DNA from: Mycteria americana
Taxonomy: Eukaryota; Chordata; Aves; Ciconiiformes; Ciconiidae
Length of the DNA stretch: 64,000 bases
NCBI RefSeq assembly: GCF_035582795.1
Contig: NC_134368.1
Span: forward strand, 992,001-1,056,000
Reading direction: 5' to 3'
The notes beneath the pieces were generated by a model. It made no database searches, had not been told where the DNA came from, and worked only from the letters and a program-made list of their open reading frames with translations. The translations under genes and the position numbers were made by a program. Below are positions 11,430 through 22,872 of this stretch, one piece after another. Numbering within the stretch: the first letter of the stretch is position 1; the number at the start of each line of letters is the position of its first letter.

Positions 11430-11802
11430 GCCACTGCTCCCGGCACCTCTGGCCCTTTGCCGCCTCCTCCCGCCGCGCTGCCTGCGCTGCCGCTCGGCCC
11501 GGGGGCTCCTTTTGCGTCTCCTGTGCCGGGGCAGTGACCAGCGCACCTGCCGCCACACGGTGCCGGTGACGCGGGGCCGGTGCTGCTGCGGTGCCGCCAC
11601 CCTCCTCCTGCGGGCTGGGGCTGGCCGGTCGCCATGGAGCCCGCTCGTCGCCGGGCGGCACCGTGGGGACACTGTGATGCCACCGGTGAGGTTGACGCTG
11701 TAACGCGCTGACATCACAAAGGGCCTCGCCCGGCACCCCCATAAAAGCGGGCTGGGGGGCGCAGAGCCACAGCTCCCTGTCAGGACAGGGTGGCCGGCCA
11801 GC

Positions 11803-11991
11803 ATGGCCCGGTCCCGGCGCAGCAGGCTCCGCAGCAGGAGCCGGCGGCGCCGCCACCACCCAGACCATGACGGGACGCGTCCTCGCCGCCGGTACAGGAG
11901 GACCTCACGCCGGCCTGGGGTACTCAGCCGCAGGCGGCGGTATAGGAGGACCCGCCGCCGGCGGCGTGGGACGCGCAGACGCCGCTGCTGA
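11803..11991 (+). CDS. Avian-type protamine, copy 7
   Basis: Identical coding sequence. The spacer shares G at 11075 with copy 6 but has the common A at the other variant site. A private C at 11411 lies in the triplet run. Confidence 0.93.
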   Translation: MARSRRSRLRSRSRRRRHHPDHDGTRPRRRYRRTSRRPGVLSRRRRYRRTRRRRRGTRRRRC

Positions 11992-12487
11992 CCTCACCCC
12001 AGCAGTGGGCGTCTGCGGAGCCGGTGGCCCCGTGACCGCCACACCACGGTGGCCCTGGCTCCCTCAATAAAGCTGGAATGATTGCATGTGCTGTGTTGTG
12101 TCTTCCTTGTGTCCCCGTGCGCCGCCCGCGTGGACCAGGGCTGGCACTCCGTGTCTACTGGGGCTGCGTGTCCCCTGTGTGCACGTGTCCAGGACCAGCG
12201 CACGTCTCCAGGGATGCAGGTGGCCCAGCCTGCCTGCTCCCGTGCTGGCTCTCACCCCCGTCTCCACGTGCCAGCCCGTCTCCACGGCCCCAGTACGTCT
12301 CCATGGCCCCAGCCCATCTCCACGTCCCAGCCCATCTCCACGCCCCCAGCCCGTCCCCGCATCCCCGGCCCATCTCCACGTCCCAGTCCACCTTCACCTC
12401 CCCACACCGTTGCCATATCCCAGCCCAGCTCCACGTCCCAGCCTGTCTCCACATCCCCAGCCCACCTGCATGTCCCCAGCCCATCTC

Positions 12488-12753
12488 CAGGTCCAGAAGG
12501 GCATGGGGCTCTTGGAGCCGCGCCAGAGGAGGGCCACCAAAATGATGCGAGGGCTGGAGCACCTCTCCTAGGAGGACAGCCTGAGAGAGTTGGCCTTCTT
12601 CAGCCTGCAGAAGAGAAGGCTGCGGGGAGACCTTCTAGCAGCCTTCCAGTACTTCAAGGGGGGCTCTAGGAAAGACACGGACAGACTTTTTTTAGCACGG
12701 CCTCTTGTGACGGCACGGGGAGCCATGGTTTGAAGCTAAGGGAGGGCAGGGGC
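12488..12753 (+). mobile_element. Truncated CR1 fragment, unit 8
   Basis: As unit 1, but with G at 12501 and C at 12698. The ninth, truncated unit has no CR1 fragment. Confidence 0.8.
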
Positions 12754-13113
12754 TCCATTTGGGGAAGCCCTGTGGGGACAGCCCATCCCCATGGCACCGT
12801 GAGGCAGGCGGGGGCTTGGGCAGGACCCGGCTCAGCCCCCCGTCCCCGAGCCCACCAGCCCCAGCGCTGCCAGCCCTTGCGCCCCGGGACTGTGTCCCCG
12901 CCAGCCTGGGGGACCATGGCGGGGGCAGGTGACCACGGCACCCATGGCTCTCCCCAGGCTCCAGCTGTGGGACCCTCCTCTTCCTCCTGCACTACCACAC
13001 GCTCCTGGCATCCACACCCGGGGGACAAGCAACGCTGAGCGCCTGCGCCCGTCACCCTTCCCAGCCCCGCCTGCAGGCACCAAGAGCTGGGACCATGGCG
13101 ACAGCCAGCACCA

Positions 13114-13144
<31 letters not shown>

Positions 13145-13512
13145 TGCTCCCGGCACCTCTGGCCCTTTGCCGCCTCCTCCCGCCGCGCTGCCTGCGCTGC
13201 CGCTCGGCCCGGGGGCTCCTTTTGCGTCTCCTGTGCCGGGGCAGTGACCAGCGCGCCTGCCGCCACACGGTGCCGGTGACGCGGGGCCGGTGCTGCTGCG
13301 GTGCCGCCACCCTCCTCCTGCGGGCTGGGGCTGGCCGGTCGCCATGGAGCCCGCTCGTCGCCGGGCGGCACCGTGGGGACACGGTGATGCCACCGGTGAG
13401 GTTGACGCTGTAACGCGCTGACATCACAAAGGGCCTCGCCCGGCACCCCCATAAAAGCGGGCTGGGGGGCGCAGAGCCACAGCTCCCTGTCAGGACAGGG
13501 TGGCCGGCCAGC

Positions 13513-13701
13513 ATGGCCCGGTCCCGGCGCAGCAGGCTCCGCAGCAGGAGCCGGCGGCGCCGCCACCACCCAGACCATGACGGGACGCGTCCTCGCCGCC
13601 GGTACAGGAGGACCTCACGCCGGCCTGGGGTACTCAGCCGCAGGCGGCGGTATAGGAGGACCCGCCGCCGGCGGCGTGGGACGCGCAGACGCCGCTGCTG
13701 A
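13513..13701 (+). CDS. Avian-type protamine, copy 8 (last complete)
   Basis: Identical coding sequence. Its unit is the most divergent, with private changes at 12380, 12453, 12501, 13255 and 13383. This fits weaker homogenisation at an array edge. It uses the polyadenylation signal at 13776. Confidence 0.93.
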   Translation: MARSRRSRLRSRSRRRRHHPDHDGTRPRRRYRRTSRRPGVLSRRRRYRRTRRRRRGTRRRRC

Positions 13702-14162
13702 CCTCACCCCAGCAGTGGGCGTCTGCGGAGCCGGTGGCCCCGTGACCGCCACACCACGGTGGCCCTGGCTCCCTCAATAAAGCTGGAATGATTGCATGTG
13801 CTGTGTTGTGTCTTCCTTGTGTCCCCGTGCGCCGCCCGCGTGGACCAGGGCTGGCACTCCGTGTCTACTGGGGCTGCGTGTCCCCTGTGTGCACGTGTCC
13901 AGGACCAGCGCACGTCTCCAGGGATGCAGGTGGCCCAGCCTGCCTGCTCCCGTGCTGGCTCTCACCCCCGTCTCCACGTGCCAGCCCGTCTCCACGGCCC
14001 CAGTACGTCTCCATGGCCCCAGCCCATCTCCACGTCCCAGCCCATCTCCACGCCCCCAGCCCGTCCCCGCATCCCCGGCCCATCTCCACCTCCCAGTCCA
14101 CCTTCACCTCCCCACACCGTTGCCATATCCCAGCCCAGCTCCACGTCCCAGCCTGTCTCCAC

Positions 14163-14843
14163 TCCTCCCAGCACTGGTGCCCTCCTTAAGCCATCCCCGG
14201 GCATTTCGGGCTGTGAAGGCACGCAGGGGTGGCCCTGAGCAGGCAGTCAGGTGCCACCTGCCGTCGATGCCCCAACCACTTGGGACAAGGAGCCTGGGCC
14301 ACAGTGCCACAGCAGGAAGGGGCTGCAGCTTTTGCTCACTTTTGCTCACTTTTGCTCACTTTTTCTGGCTTTTGTTCAGTTTCGGGAGAGGCCTTTTGAT
14401 GAGCCGGGTGGGAATCAGGAGCTCTCTTCTGCAGGTCCCCAGCAGGGCACTGCCACTGTCCCCATGTTGCTGGCCCGACACCAGCACTGTCTGCATATCC
14501 CAGGACAGCAGCGTCATCCCCATGTCCCCGGACACCGGTGCTGTCCCCCCCATCCCTGGCTGCCCTTTGGTCCTGTGACATCACAAGAGCCGGCAGCAGT
14601 GGGTGACAGCAGACCCTCATGTCGGGCCGGGTGCGGTGCCTGCGGGGGGATCCCTCGGTAATGGCTGGTTTGCATAAGAGCTGGGTGGGGGCAGCCCTGG
14701 CCCCCATGAGCCCAGGGACTGTCCCAGAGGGGCTGTGACCCTGCAGCGCTGGCCCTGCCCAGCTGAGCCCTGTCTCTGCTTCTCCCTGGCACAGCAAGCG
14801 CGCGGGAGCGAGCTGGGAGCGAGTGGGAGCTGGCGCCAGCAAT
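14163..14843. other. Unique flank of the protamine array
   Basis: Non-repetitive DNA right of the array break. It contains a short run of 10-bp TTTTGCTCAC repeats (about 14331-14375). No gene is recognised. Confidence 0.6.
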
Positions 14844-15191
14844 ATGCACACCGCCCTCCAGAGCTTCCTCCGGCTGCTCCACAGGTTCCTCTCCTTCGGC
14901 CTCACAGTGGCATTAGGCAACCTCCTGCTGTGCTCCACCTTCCCCTTCCTCTTCGTCCTGCTCCTGCCCCTCCTTGCACTGCGGGAACACGTGCTGCCGG
15001 CCCTGCTCATCCTCGGGAGAGTCGTGCTCCCCATCGCCGGCACCTTCCTCACCCGCCTGCTGCCAGCCCTGGCCGTCTTCCTCGCCGCACTCTTCCCGCC
15101 CGTCCACCTCCCCTGCAGTGGTGACCCCCCGTGCGGTGGGGGTTACCCCCTCTGCATGGGCACAGTCGGCACGTCCTGTGCCCTCCGGTGA
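14844..15191 (+). CDS. Unidentified hydrophobic ORF (possible small membrane protein)
   Basis: A 115-codon ORF starts at ATG 14844. Residues 1-75 are rich in Leu, Phe and Val and could form two or three membrane segments (for example LLLCSTFPFLFVLLLPLL). The tail is Cys/Gly-rich and looks like read-through into non-coding DNA. A plausible splice acceptor (pyrimidine run then CACAG) ends near 14793, and a possible donor GTGACC follows 15119, so this could be an internal exon. In mammals a small membrane-protein gene, TMEM239, lies near EBF4, but I see no residue-level match strong enough to assign it. It may be a chance ORF. Confidence 0.3.
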   Translation: MHTALQSFLRLLHRFLSFGLTVALGNLLLCSTFPFLFVLLLPLLALREHVLPALLILGRVVLPIAGTFLTRLLPALAVFLAALFPPVHLPCSGDPPCGGGYPLCMGTVGTSCALR

Positions 15192-15569
15192 GCCCCAGTC
15201 CCTCTGCGAGGGCAGAGCCGCCGGGCAGCACCGGGGACCGCGGCTCCAGGGAATCGATCGGCTCTCAGCTCCGGCACAGATGGATGCCTCCAGGGTGGCC
15301 ACGGCAGGGGCCACGTCCCGCCAAGGAGGGGTCCAGGGTGGGTCCTTGGTCCCCAACACAGAGCAGCTCGTCAGGAGAGCCGTGTCCCATCCTGCCCCGC
15401 TTCCCTCTGCCATCCGCCCTCCCCTCCCTCTGCCGGCACGCACCCCTCTGCGGCACTCTGGCCGGGTCCGCTGCTGGGGGTCACAGGGGCGAGACGTGAT
15501 TAAATGCCACCCTCGGGTGCTGCCTGCTCCTCTCTGTACCGCTCCGAGGGTGTGAGATGAGGCTGTGCC

Positions 15570-15740
15570 TGGGAGGGTGCAGGACGGGTGCTCCCCGGCC
15601 CCGCTACACTGCCCTTCCCTCCCTGTGCACCCCGTGCACTCCGTGCACCCTGTGCAGCCTGCGCTCCCCGAGAACCCCACGCACCCCACGCACCCTGTGC
15701 AGCCCGTGCACCCCATATGGCCCGTGCACCCCACTCTCCA
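15570..15740. repeat. CACCC/GTGCA-rich short tandem repeats
   Basis: Runs of CCCCGTGCACTC/CCCCACGCAC-like 9-15-bp units. No gene is seen in the flanking sequence. Confidence 0.5.
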
Positions 15741-15784
15741 GGGCCCAGGGGCTCCAAGGGGGGGTCACCTTGCAGTGCAGCCCC

Positions 15785-15975
15785 CTCCCCACTTTATTTA
15801 TCGCTGTTAAGTTCCCAGCAAAACAATACCGCAGCCTGACAGCGCTCGCTAATCGGAGTAAATGAATTTATCCCGGGTGCAACGTTTCAGCACGTGGCTC
15901 GCTTCCTTGCATGAGAGGTGAGCGGGGAGCTCCCGACCCGCTCTGCCTCTTGAATCATTTAGAGCCCAGGCTGTA
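15785..15975. promoter_or_regulatory. AT-rich island, candidate conserved non-coding element
   Basis: About 190 bp of mixed composition with homeodomain-like TAAT/ATTA cores and no ORF, in otherwise very GC-rich sequence. In GC-saturated bird DNA such islands are often conserved enhancers. Conservation itself is not testable here. Confidence 0.3.
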
Positions 15976-16769
15976 TCGGAGCCAGCAGGGTGAGGGGGGG
16001 GCTGCTGCGGCCAGCGCTGGGCAGGGGTGCTGGGGGGCTGGCAGGGGTGCTGGGGGGCTGCGAGGTGTGGGGTATCAGCTATGTCCCCCTTGGTTTGTTC
16101 GTCCTCCGAAGAGACGCCGTGGGGCGGAGGGTGGGTGCGTGCCCAGCGGAAGGCTGGTGGCCGGGGGCTCCTGGGCACCCGGGGATGGGCTGCACGAGGG
16201 GGGCTCAACCAGAGGGACCCTGAGGATGGGGGTGACGGGGTGGGGGGACCTGGGCTTGCTGGACTGGCGGGGGCCTGGAGGCTGCGGGCAACGCAGGGCT
16301 CGCACGCTGCTCGGGTGGTTGGGGCCACCGAGGGCTGCGAGGGGCTCACATCCCCCCAGAGCCGGGACGGGGCCCGCGTGCCCCGGCCGTGCCTGTCCCA
16401 GGCGCCCGGCGCTGCCCTCTCCCCCTTGCTCTGCTCTGCAGAGGAGAAGGAGCAACCCCTGGGCACCGTCCCTGCGTGGGGTCCTCCACCCTGCCCCGGG
16501 ACAGGAGGGAGCCGGGGGTCCGCATCCGTGCTGCCCCCTCCCCGCACCCTGCCCTCTTCTGCGAGGGCTGGGGCACGGGACAGTGCACGGGGCCGTGCAA
16601 GGGCTGGGGATGGTGCATAGCATCCGTGCAAGGGCTGGGGTGGGGCTGGTGCATGGGCTGCGTCCCGCAGCACCCACGCTTGCCCCAGCCCCTCCTCGGC
16701 ACCCCACAGCCACCCCCGGGCACTGGCCGCTCTCTGGCCCATGGCTACCACGGCTACGGGCCGTCCTAC

Positions 16770-17075
16770 CAGCCATGTTGCTCGCAGCGTGGGCTTGATT
16801 AGAAAAGTTTAACGTTCCAAGCGAGTTAATAAAAGTCTCCTTCCCCCCGCCTGCCCCTCTGCAGCAAATGGTGATAAATGGCTTCCATATGGTCCCCATA
16901 AAGGCGGCCGGTGCCACATGCCTCTCCCCTCTGCCCCAGCCGTAAGCAAATAAATGAAAGCAATTAGTGCTGCAGCTCGGCTGGCTGTTAATGAGCCGCA
17001 AGGAGCGGCTGAGAGCTCCCGACGCGTCCCGAAAGCTGGAAATGTCAGCATCGCTCTTAAACACGGCGCTGCGAA
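16770..17075. promoter_or_regulatory. AT-rich island, candidate conserved non-coding element
   Basis: About 300 bp of balanced, non-repetitive sequence includes CCATATGG, several TTAAT/ATTAG cores and AATAAATGAAAG. No coding frame stands out. Confidence 0.33.
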
Positions 17076-17379
17076 GGCAGCCAGGTGCTGGAGGCCGCCA
17101 GGGCCACGGGCCGGTGGCTGGAGGGGGAGCGGGGTGCTCCCGGGGAGCGGGGTGCTCTGGGGAAGGGGCGTGGGGTGCTCTGGGGAAGGGAAGGGGAGCG
17201 CGGTGCTGCGGGGGGGGAGAGCCGCAGGGAGGCGGCTGTGCGGGGTGGGTGCTCCCAGGCCGTGCCGGGCACGTTCCCCTGCCAGCGTTGCCCCCAGCCC
17301 AGAGAGCCCCCGGACCCCCTCGGGCTCCCCGCCGGGGCCAGCTGAACCCCTCGGCTTCAGGGAGCCGAAGCCATGGGTG

Positions 17380-17760
17380 CTGGGGTGCAGGGCTGGGGCG
17401 CGAGGGGGCTGTGCAGGGGCTGGGGTGCAGGTTGGGGTGCAGGGACAGGGGTGCAGGCAGGGGTGCAGGTAGTGACACTCACGTTGGGGTGCATGGGCAG
17501 GGATGCAGATTGGGGTGCGGGGCAGAGACGCAGGTTGGGGTGCAGGGCCAGGGGTGCAGGTAGTGACTCCTGTTGGGGTGCAAGGCCAGGGGTGCATGGG
17601 CAGGGGTGCAGATTGGGATGCAAGGCCGGGGTGCAAGGCCAGGGGTGCAGGTTGGGGTGCAGGTTGAGGTGCAAGGGCAGGGGTGCAGGTGGGGGGGCGT
17701 GGGCAGGGATGCAGGCAGAGATGCAGGTTGGGGTGCAGGCACCATCCGCGGGCCGCGACA
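17380..17760. repeat. GGGGTGCAGG minisatellite
   Basis: Irregular repeats of GGGGTGCAGG(TT/GCCA) units of 10-26 bp. Confidence 0.7.
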
Positions 17761-17959
17761 GCCCTCTTGTGGTGCGGTGCAGCCGGGGCCGCTGCCGGGG
17801 CCCGGCAGGGGAGGGGCCGGGGCCGGGGCCGGGGCCGTGTCCATGTCCATGTCCCCGTGGGGTGCTCAGCTCCAGCCCCTCCGGGCACCCCCGGGGTCCC
17901 CCAGCCCAGCCGCGTCCCTCCTTAGCCCGCTGCAAGGAGCCGGGTGCGTGTGCCGGGCA

Positions 17960-18060
17960 CGGGGACATGCAGACATGCACACGCGTGCACACACGTGCAC
18001 ACAGGCACGCACACACGTGCACACGCACACGCATGCACCCATGCATGCGCACGCACAGCA
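17960..18060. repeat. Alternating purine-pyrimidine (CA/CG)n tract
   Basis: ACGTGCACACACG-like alternation over about 100 bp, a potential Z-DNA former. Confidence 0.6.
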
Positions 18061-18204
18061 GCAGAGCTCTCCCCCCCCACGCGCGGCTGAGCACCCTGTC
18101 TCGGCGCCGGGCCGTGCTGCCGGCACGCCGGGGGCCCAGGGTGTCTGCAGAGCCCGAGCAGAGGCCAGAGGCCGGGGTGATGGCCGGGCGCTGGGGCGGG
18201 GGGG

Positions 18205-19200
18205 AGCGCGTTGCGAGCACGTCGCTTGTGCAAGTGGGAATTGCGCGTGAGGCGTGGATACGAACACAGCGCTCGTGCAAGCGGGATGTGTGCAGGGCGC
18301 CAGCGTGAGCGCGGTGCTCGTGCAAGCAGGACGCGCGTGCAAGGCAGCGATGTGAGTGCGCGAGTCGTGAGCAAGGGTGCTGGGTGGGGTACCGACGTGA
18401 GCGCGGTGCTCGTGCAAGCAGGGTGCACCTGCAGGGTGCTGTTGCGAGCACGTTGCGTGTGCAGCGGGATGTGCGTGCAGGGCACGGGTGCAAGCAGAGC
18501 GCTGGTGTGAGTGGGGTGTGCACGTGGGGCGCTGATGTGAGCGCATTGCTCAGGCTCGTGGGGCGCAACCGCAGGGCACCGATGCGAGTCTGTGTGCTTG
18601 TGCAAGGAGGTTGCGTGTGCAGGGCGCTGTTGCAAACAAGCAGCGTGCACGTGCAAGGCACTGGTGCAAGGGCGTGCACGCGGGGCACTCTTGCGAGCGT
18701 GTGAGCGGACGTGTGCTGGGCACAAACGTGAGCGTGTGAGCAGGGTGTGACTGCAGGGCACGATTGTGAGTGTGAGTGGGGTGTGCGTGCGGGGCACCGC
18801 TGTGAGCGGGCGAACATGCAGGGCACCATTGCAGCACGGGAAGCGTGCAGGGCACCGATGCAGTGTGCGAGCGTGCACAGCACCATTGCGAGCACCGGGG
18901 CACTGCTGCAGTGTGTGTGTGTGTGTGTGTGCGTGAAGGGCACGGTTGCAGCACATGAGCGTGCAAGGCACCGTTGTGAGCGTCTGATGCACCGCTGCAG
19001 CGTGTGAGCGTGCAGGGCACCGTTGCCAGTGCAGGGTGCTGCTGCAGCGCGGAAGTGTGCGGGGCACCATTGTGAGTGTGCAGGGCCTCGTCGTAGCGTG
19101 CAAACACGCAGGGCCCCATTGCAAGTGTGCAGGGCCCCGTTGCAGCGTGCGGGCGTGCAGAGCGGCGTTGCGAGCGCGCAGGGCCCCGCTGCAGCGCGCA
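18205..19200. repeat. GTGAGCG/GCAGGGCACC degenerate minisatellite
   Basis: About 1 kb of diverged units on the theme GTGCAGGGCACCGTTGCGAG. A pure (GT)n run lies near 18911-18932. No gene is seen. Confidence 0.65.
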
Positions 19201-20119
19201 GCGCCCGGGCCCGCAGCCTGCAGGTGTCCCTGTTTCCTGCGAGACGCGGAGCGGAGCGGGCGGCGGCAGCGGCCGGGGCGTAGCGGGGTCCCTGCCCGGA
19301 CCCCCGCCTCCGGCCCCCTCCCGGGGCCTGGCCCCAGCGTCCCCGGTCCCGCAGCCTGTGGGAAACCCGGGCAAAGGCCCCGGCGGCACGAGGTCCCCGA
19401 GGATTTGGGGACTGGCCCGGGTGGTCCCGAGGGGGCGCGGACCCCCGTAGCGGCGGGGTGCCCCTGGCTGGCAGCGGCGGGGGGTCCCAGGAGGGCAGTG
19501 GGAGGGATCCCCGGTGCGCCGCGGCAAGGGGCCGTGGGGGGCACGTCCCCCCTCTGCTCCAGCTCTCTCCCTGCGCCGCAGCTCCCTCGAGTGCAGCCTA
19601 AAGAGCCATCGAGCGCTCGCTCGCCATGAAGTGCCAATTCCGGCACCAGCTGCACCGCGGCACTGGGCCAGGCACCGGGGGGTGGCTGCGCCCGCAGCCC
19701 CCGCTCCCTCTAGGGACGGCCACGGCCCCCAGCAGGTCACGGCCACCCCGGGGGGGACACCTTGGCTGCGGGGTGGGGACCCCCACGCGGGCAGGGGGGC
19801 TCCGGGGCAGACCCCCGGCACGTGGCAGCGTCCCGTGGCTGCCAGACCCAGGCTGGCGGCCCACAACCCATGGGACTGGGGGTCACGGGGATGAGGTGGC
19901 CCCAAACACGTGCCGATCGCCCGGAGCGTGCCACGCTTGGTGCCACCACACTCCCGCGCCCATCGGCTGCAGGAGGGCCCCGGCAAGTTGCCCACCGCGG
20001 GCAGGGGCTGCCGGCTCACCCCCGGCTCGGGGCCTGGTGCTGGCTGTGCCACGGCTGCCGCTCACCCAAGGCTCCTGCTCACCCCGGGCTGCGCTGGCGC
20101 CCGCCGCTGTGGTAGGCGC
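19201..20119. other. GC-rich stretch with no recognised feature
   Basis: CpG-dense sequence without repeats or a convincing coding exon. Open frames here are short and shifted, as expected from base composition. Confidence 0.5.
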
Positions 20120-20205
20120 AGGCAGCCTCATTAACCTTTCTTGATTAAGGCAATTATTTCCAGCACATTATCCTCTAATCTCAACGTCGTGGCTGCGCAG
20201 CTCCG
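20120..20205. promoter_or_regulatory. AT-rich island, candidate conserved non-coding element
   Basis: Contains CATTAACC, TTGATTAAGG and AATTATTTCC within GC-rich DNA. Not coding in any frame. Confidence 0.3.
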
Positions 20206-20654
20206 CCGTGGCTGGGGGCGAGAGAGCCGGCACCCACAGCCGGAGAGGCCACGTGCCACGGGGGACACCGGCAGGGCGGGGGGGGGGGGGGGGTGTCCCC
20301 GGGGTCCCCAGGTGGGGTCCCCTCCCTGCCCTGCCTCGTCCCAAACCCGCGGGCAGAGACCTCGGTGCGAAGGGGTGGGATGAAAGGGAAAGGCCGGGGA
20401 GGGTCCTTGGGGTGACCGCGGCTCGTGGGACCCCCTGCCCCGGCCGCTCCCCGACGGGGGCAGCCCCCCACGTTCCCCAGGGGCCGGAGGAGCCCCCCGG
20501 GTGGGGCTGGGGGCTGCAGGGGGGCTGCGGCGCTCGCCCTGCTGGTTGTGCGGCCGAGTCCTGCGTCCTCGCGGGGGATGCCCCGTCCCCGCAGGAGGGA
20601 GTCCCCGGCCAAGGGAACCGGGGGGAGCCGGGTGGGCTGCGGGTGCACCCCAGG

Positions 20655-20705
20655 AGCTGCTGTCATGAATATTTACGGGTGTTAAGGCGGATGCTCTCAG
20701 CATCG
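20655..20705. promoter_or_regulatory. Short AT-richer island
   Basis: Contains TCATGAATATTTACGG and GTGTTAAGG. Weak candidate regulatory element, judged only from local composition. Confidence 0.2.
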
Positions 20706-22872
20706 GTGGGGTGGGGGGGGGCCGTCGGCACGCTGTTAGCACGGCCACGTACGCCATCCCTGAGCGCCCCGGCTTCACCGGCAACACCATGTGCCGGGCG
20801 AGCCGCCGGCAGCCCCGGGGCACCGGGTGAAACAGCAGCGGGGAAATGCCAAAGCCCGGAGCCTGGGGACGCTGGGTGACCCCCGGCTCCCTGCCCGGCG
20901 TGGGGCTGCCCCGAGGGGTCACCTCTCTCCCTGGGGCCACCGCCGGCAGGGGACCCTCGGCTGCACCCGCCGGCCGTGGTGGGTGCATGTGCATGCGGTG
21001 GTGGTCTGCTCCTCATGGGGGTCCCCAGCCAGGAGGGAGGGGAGCCCCGGGCTGGGAAGGGGCTCGGGAGGGCGCTGGGGAGGGTGCTGGGCACGGTGGA
21101 GCTGCCGCAGTGGCTCGGGGTGTCAAGGGACAGCCGGGCTGGGGAGTGGGGTCCGGAGCCATGGGGACACCAGCGGTGACAGAGCAGGGACCTGCCCAGA
21201 TGCCAGGCGGTGGCTCCCTAAGGAAAGCGGGTGCCGGTGGGCAGGAGTGGGTGGGTGCGCGTGTCCCCACCGCGTGCCACGCGCGTGTCCCCACCGTGCA
21301 CGTGGCCACGTTCGAGCGTGGGACCCCCAAGGCAGCCCAGGGCACGCTGCCAGGCTCGGCCACCGCGGCACAGCCCTGCCATCCTCTGTCGCCGCGTGCT
21401 GCCATGTTGGCAAAACCGGAGCAGCCGGGGACCCCGCGGCTCGGGGGTGACGCTCCTTCCTCCGAGGCTCTGCAGGCGGCAGGGGCTGGGATTTTGGGGT
21501 TCCCTCCCCACCTCCCCGTGCCGGGTCCAAGCAGGGGCACAGCCCCCTGCCCACCCCACTCTGCCCAGGGCGCCTGGGTAGGGGCAGGCCCCTCTTTTGG
21601 GTGCCCCTGCCCCCCCAGAGCCCCCCAGGCCATCCCTGCCCCTGCGCCCAGCAATGTTCCTGGGGGGCTGCGCCCCCCGTCCCGCCCTGGTTTCGGGGCT
21701 GTGGGCAGCGCCGCCGCGGGCACTGACCGATGCCCCCTCCCCTGGGGACAGCACCTCTGGGGGGTCCCCACCCGTGGGCTTCGGAGCAGGCTGGGGGGTG
21801 GTTGGGATCCCCCGGGACCTGCACTCTCAGCTGGGCTCCGCCGGACCCGGCCGTGGGGGGTCTGGACCCCCCCGTTCAGCCCTGCGGCAGCACCGGCGGG
21901 TGGCTGTTCCCTCCCCTGGCATGCAATGAGCTGCAAGGCCTCAGCTGCCTTTGAGGGGGGTCCCTGCACGGGCGTTGCCCACCCGGGCAGGGCTGGGTGA
22001 TGGTGAGGGGACACGGAGACCCCCCGACTCCTGCCCGGTCGGGGTGCTGGGACCGCGGCTTGGGGGATGCCCGAGGGGCCGTGGGCCGGGGGGGGACATG
22101 AGCCCACGTCCCCCTGGGGGTCTGACCCTGCCGGGCGGGGGTAGCTGCCCAGGGGTCCCGCGGGTCCGGCGTGGGAAGGAGCACCGCACCCGCCTTTCCG
22201 GGATTCCGGCAATGGGAACAAGCTGGGGCGGCCGAGCCGGGGCCAAGCGTTTCCAGCTGGGGTGGGGTGGGCTGGGCTGGGACCACCCGCGGGACCCCGA
22301 GCCGCTCGGGGTGCAGGGGCAGGACCCCGGGGGGCTGTGGGGCGCAGGGTGGGTGCTGCCAGAATGGGGTGGCCTGGTGCTGGGGCGGGGGGGGCGGATG
22401 AAGCACCCCCATCCCCTCTCCCCAGGGCTGTACCCAGGACCCCCCCCACTCCTGCTGCTGCAGGGCTGGTGTCACCGTCCCCGGGGGTGTCCCCATGTGC
22501 CGCCCCCCTCCCTGCTCCGTAAAGACCCCCGGAGCCGGTGCCCTTCTGCAAGGCCTTTTATTTCCACGTCGGAAAGCCCCGCTGCTCCGAGGGACCCTGG
22601 CACCGCCGTCCTGCGTCACCGCCGCGGGCCCCCAAGGGACCCCCACGGCCACCCCGGGCAGGGGCCGGGGACATCGGCCGAGGACCCAGCATCGAGCGAG
22701 GGGTAACGGGGGGCAGCACGGGGGACGCGCGTGCTGACGCTGAGCAGGGCACGGCGGTGTCACCATCGCTGCGGCACGTGGTGGCACGAGACACGGGGCA
22801 GGGACACAGCCCCCCCACGGGTGGGACGCGGGCGGGGGAGAGTGGGTGGTTGGTTTTTTCTTTCCCTTTGTC
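20706..22872. other. GC-rich intergenic DNA downstream of EBF4
   Basis: No exon, RNA gene or mobile element is recognised. A second minus-strand AATAAA (22557-22562) could be an alternative distal EBF4 polyadenylation signal. Confidence 0.45.

Larger units (their letters stand above)
1..14162 (+). repeat. Tandem array of 1710/1711-bp protamine-gene units
   Basis: Nine consecutive copies begin at 1, 1712, 3423, 5133, 6844, 8554, 10264, 11974 and 13684. The first eight are full length. The ninth stops at 14162, where the sequence switches abruptly to unrelated DNA. Each unit runs: protamine CDS tail, polyadenylation signal, pyrimidine-rich minisatellite, CR1 fragment, a GCC/ACC triplet run, promoter, protamine CDS. 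The 1711/1710 length difference comes from a C7 versus C6 run (C7 in copies 1, 2 and 4). Only a handful of substitutions separate the copies. The array is open at the left edge, so the true copy number is higher. Confidence 0.97.
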
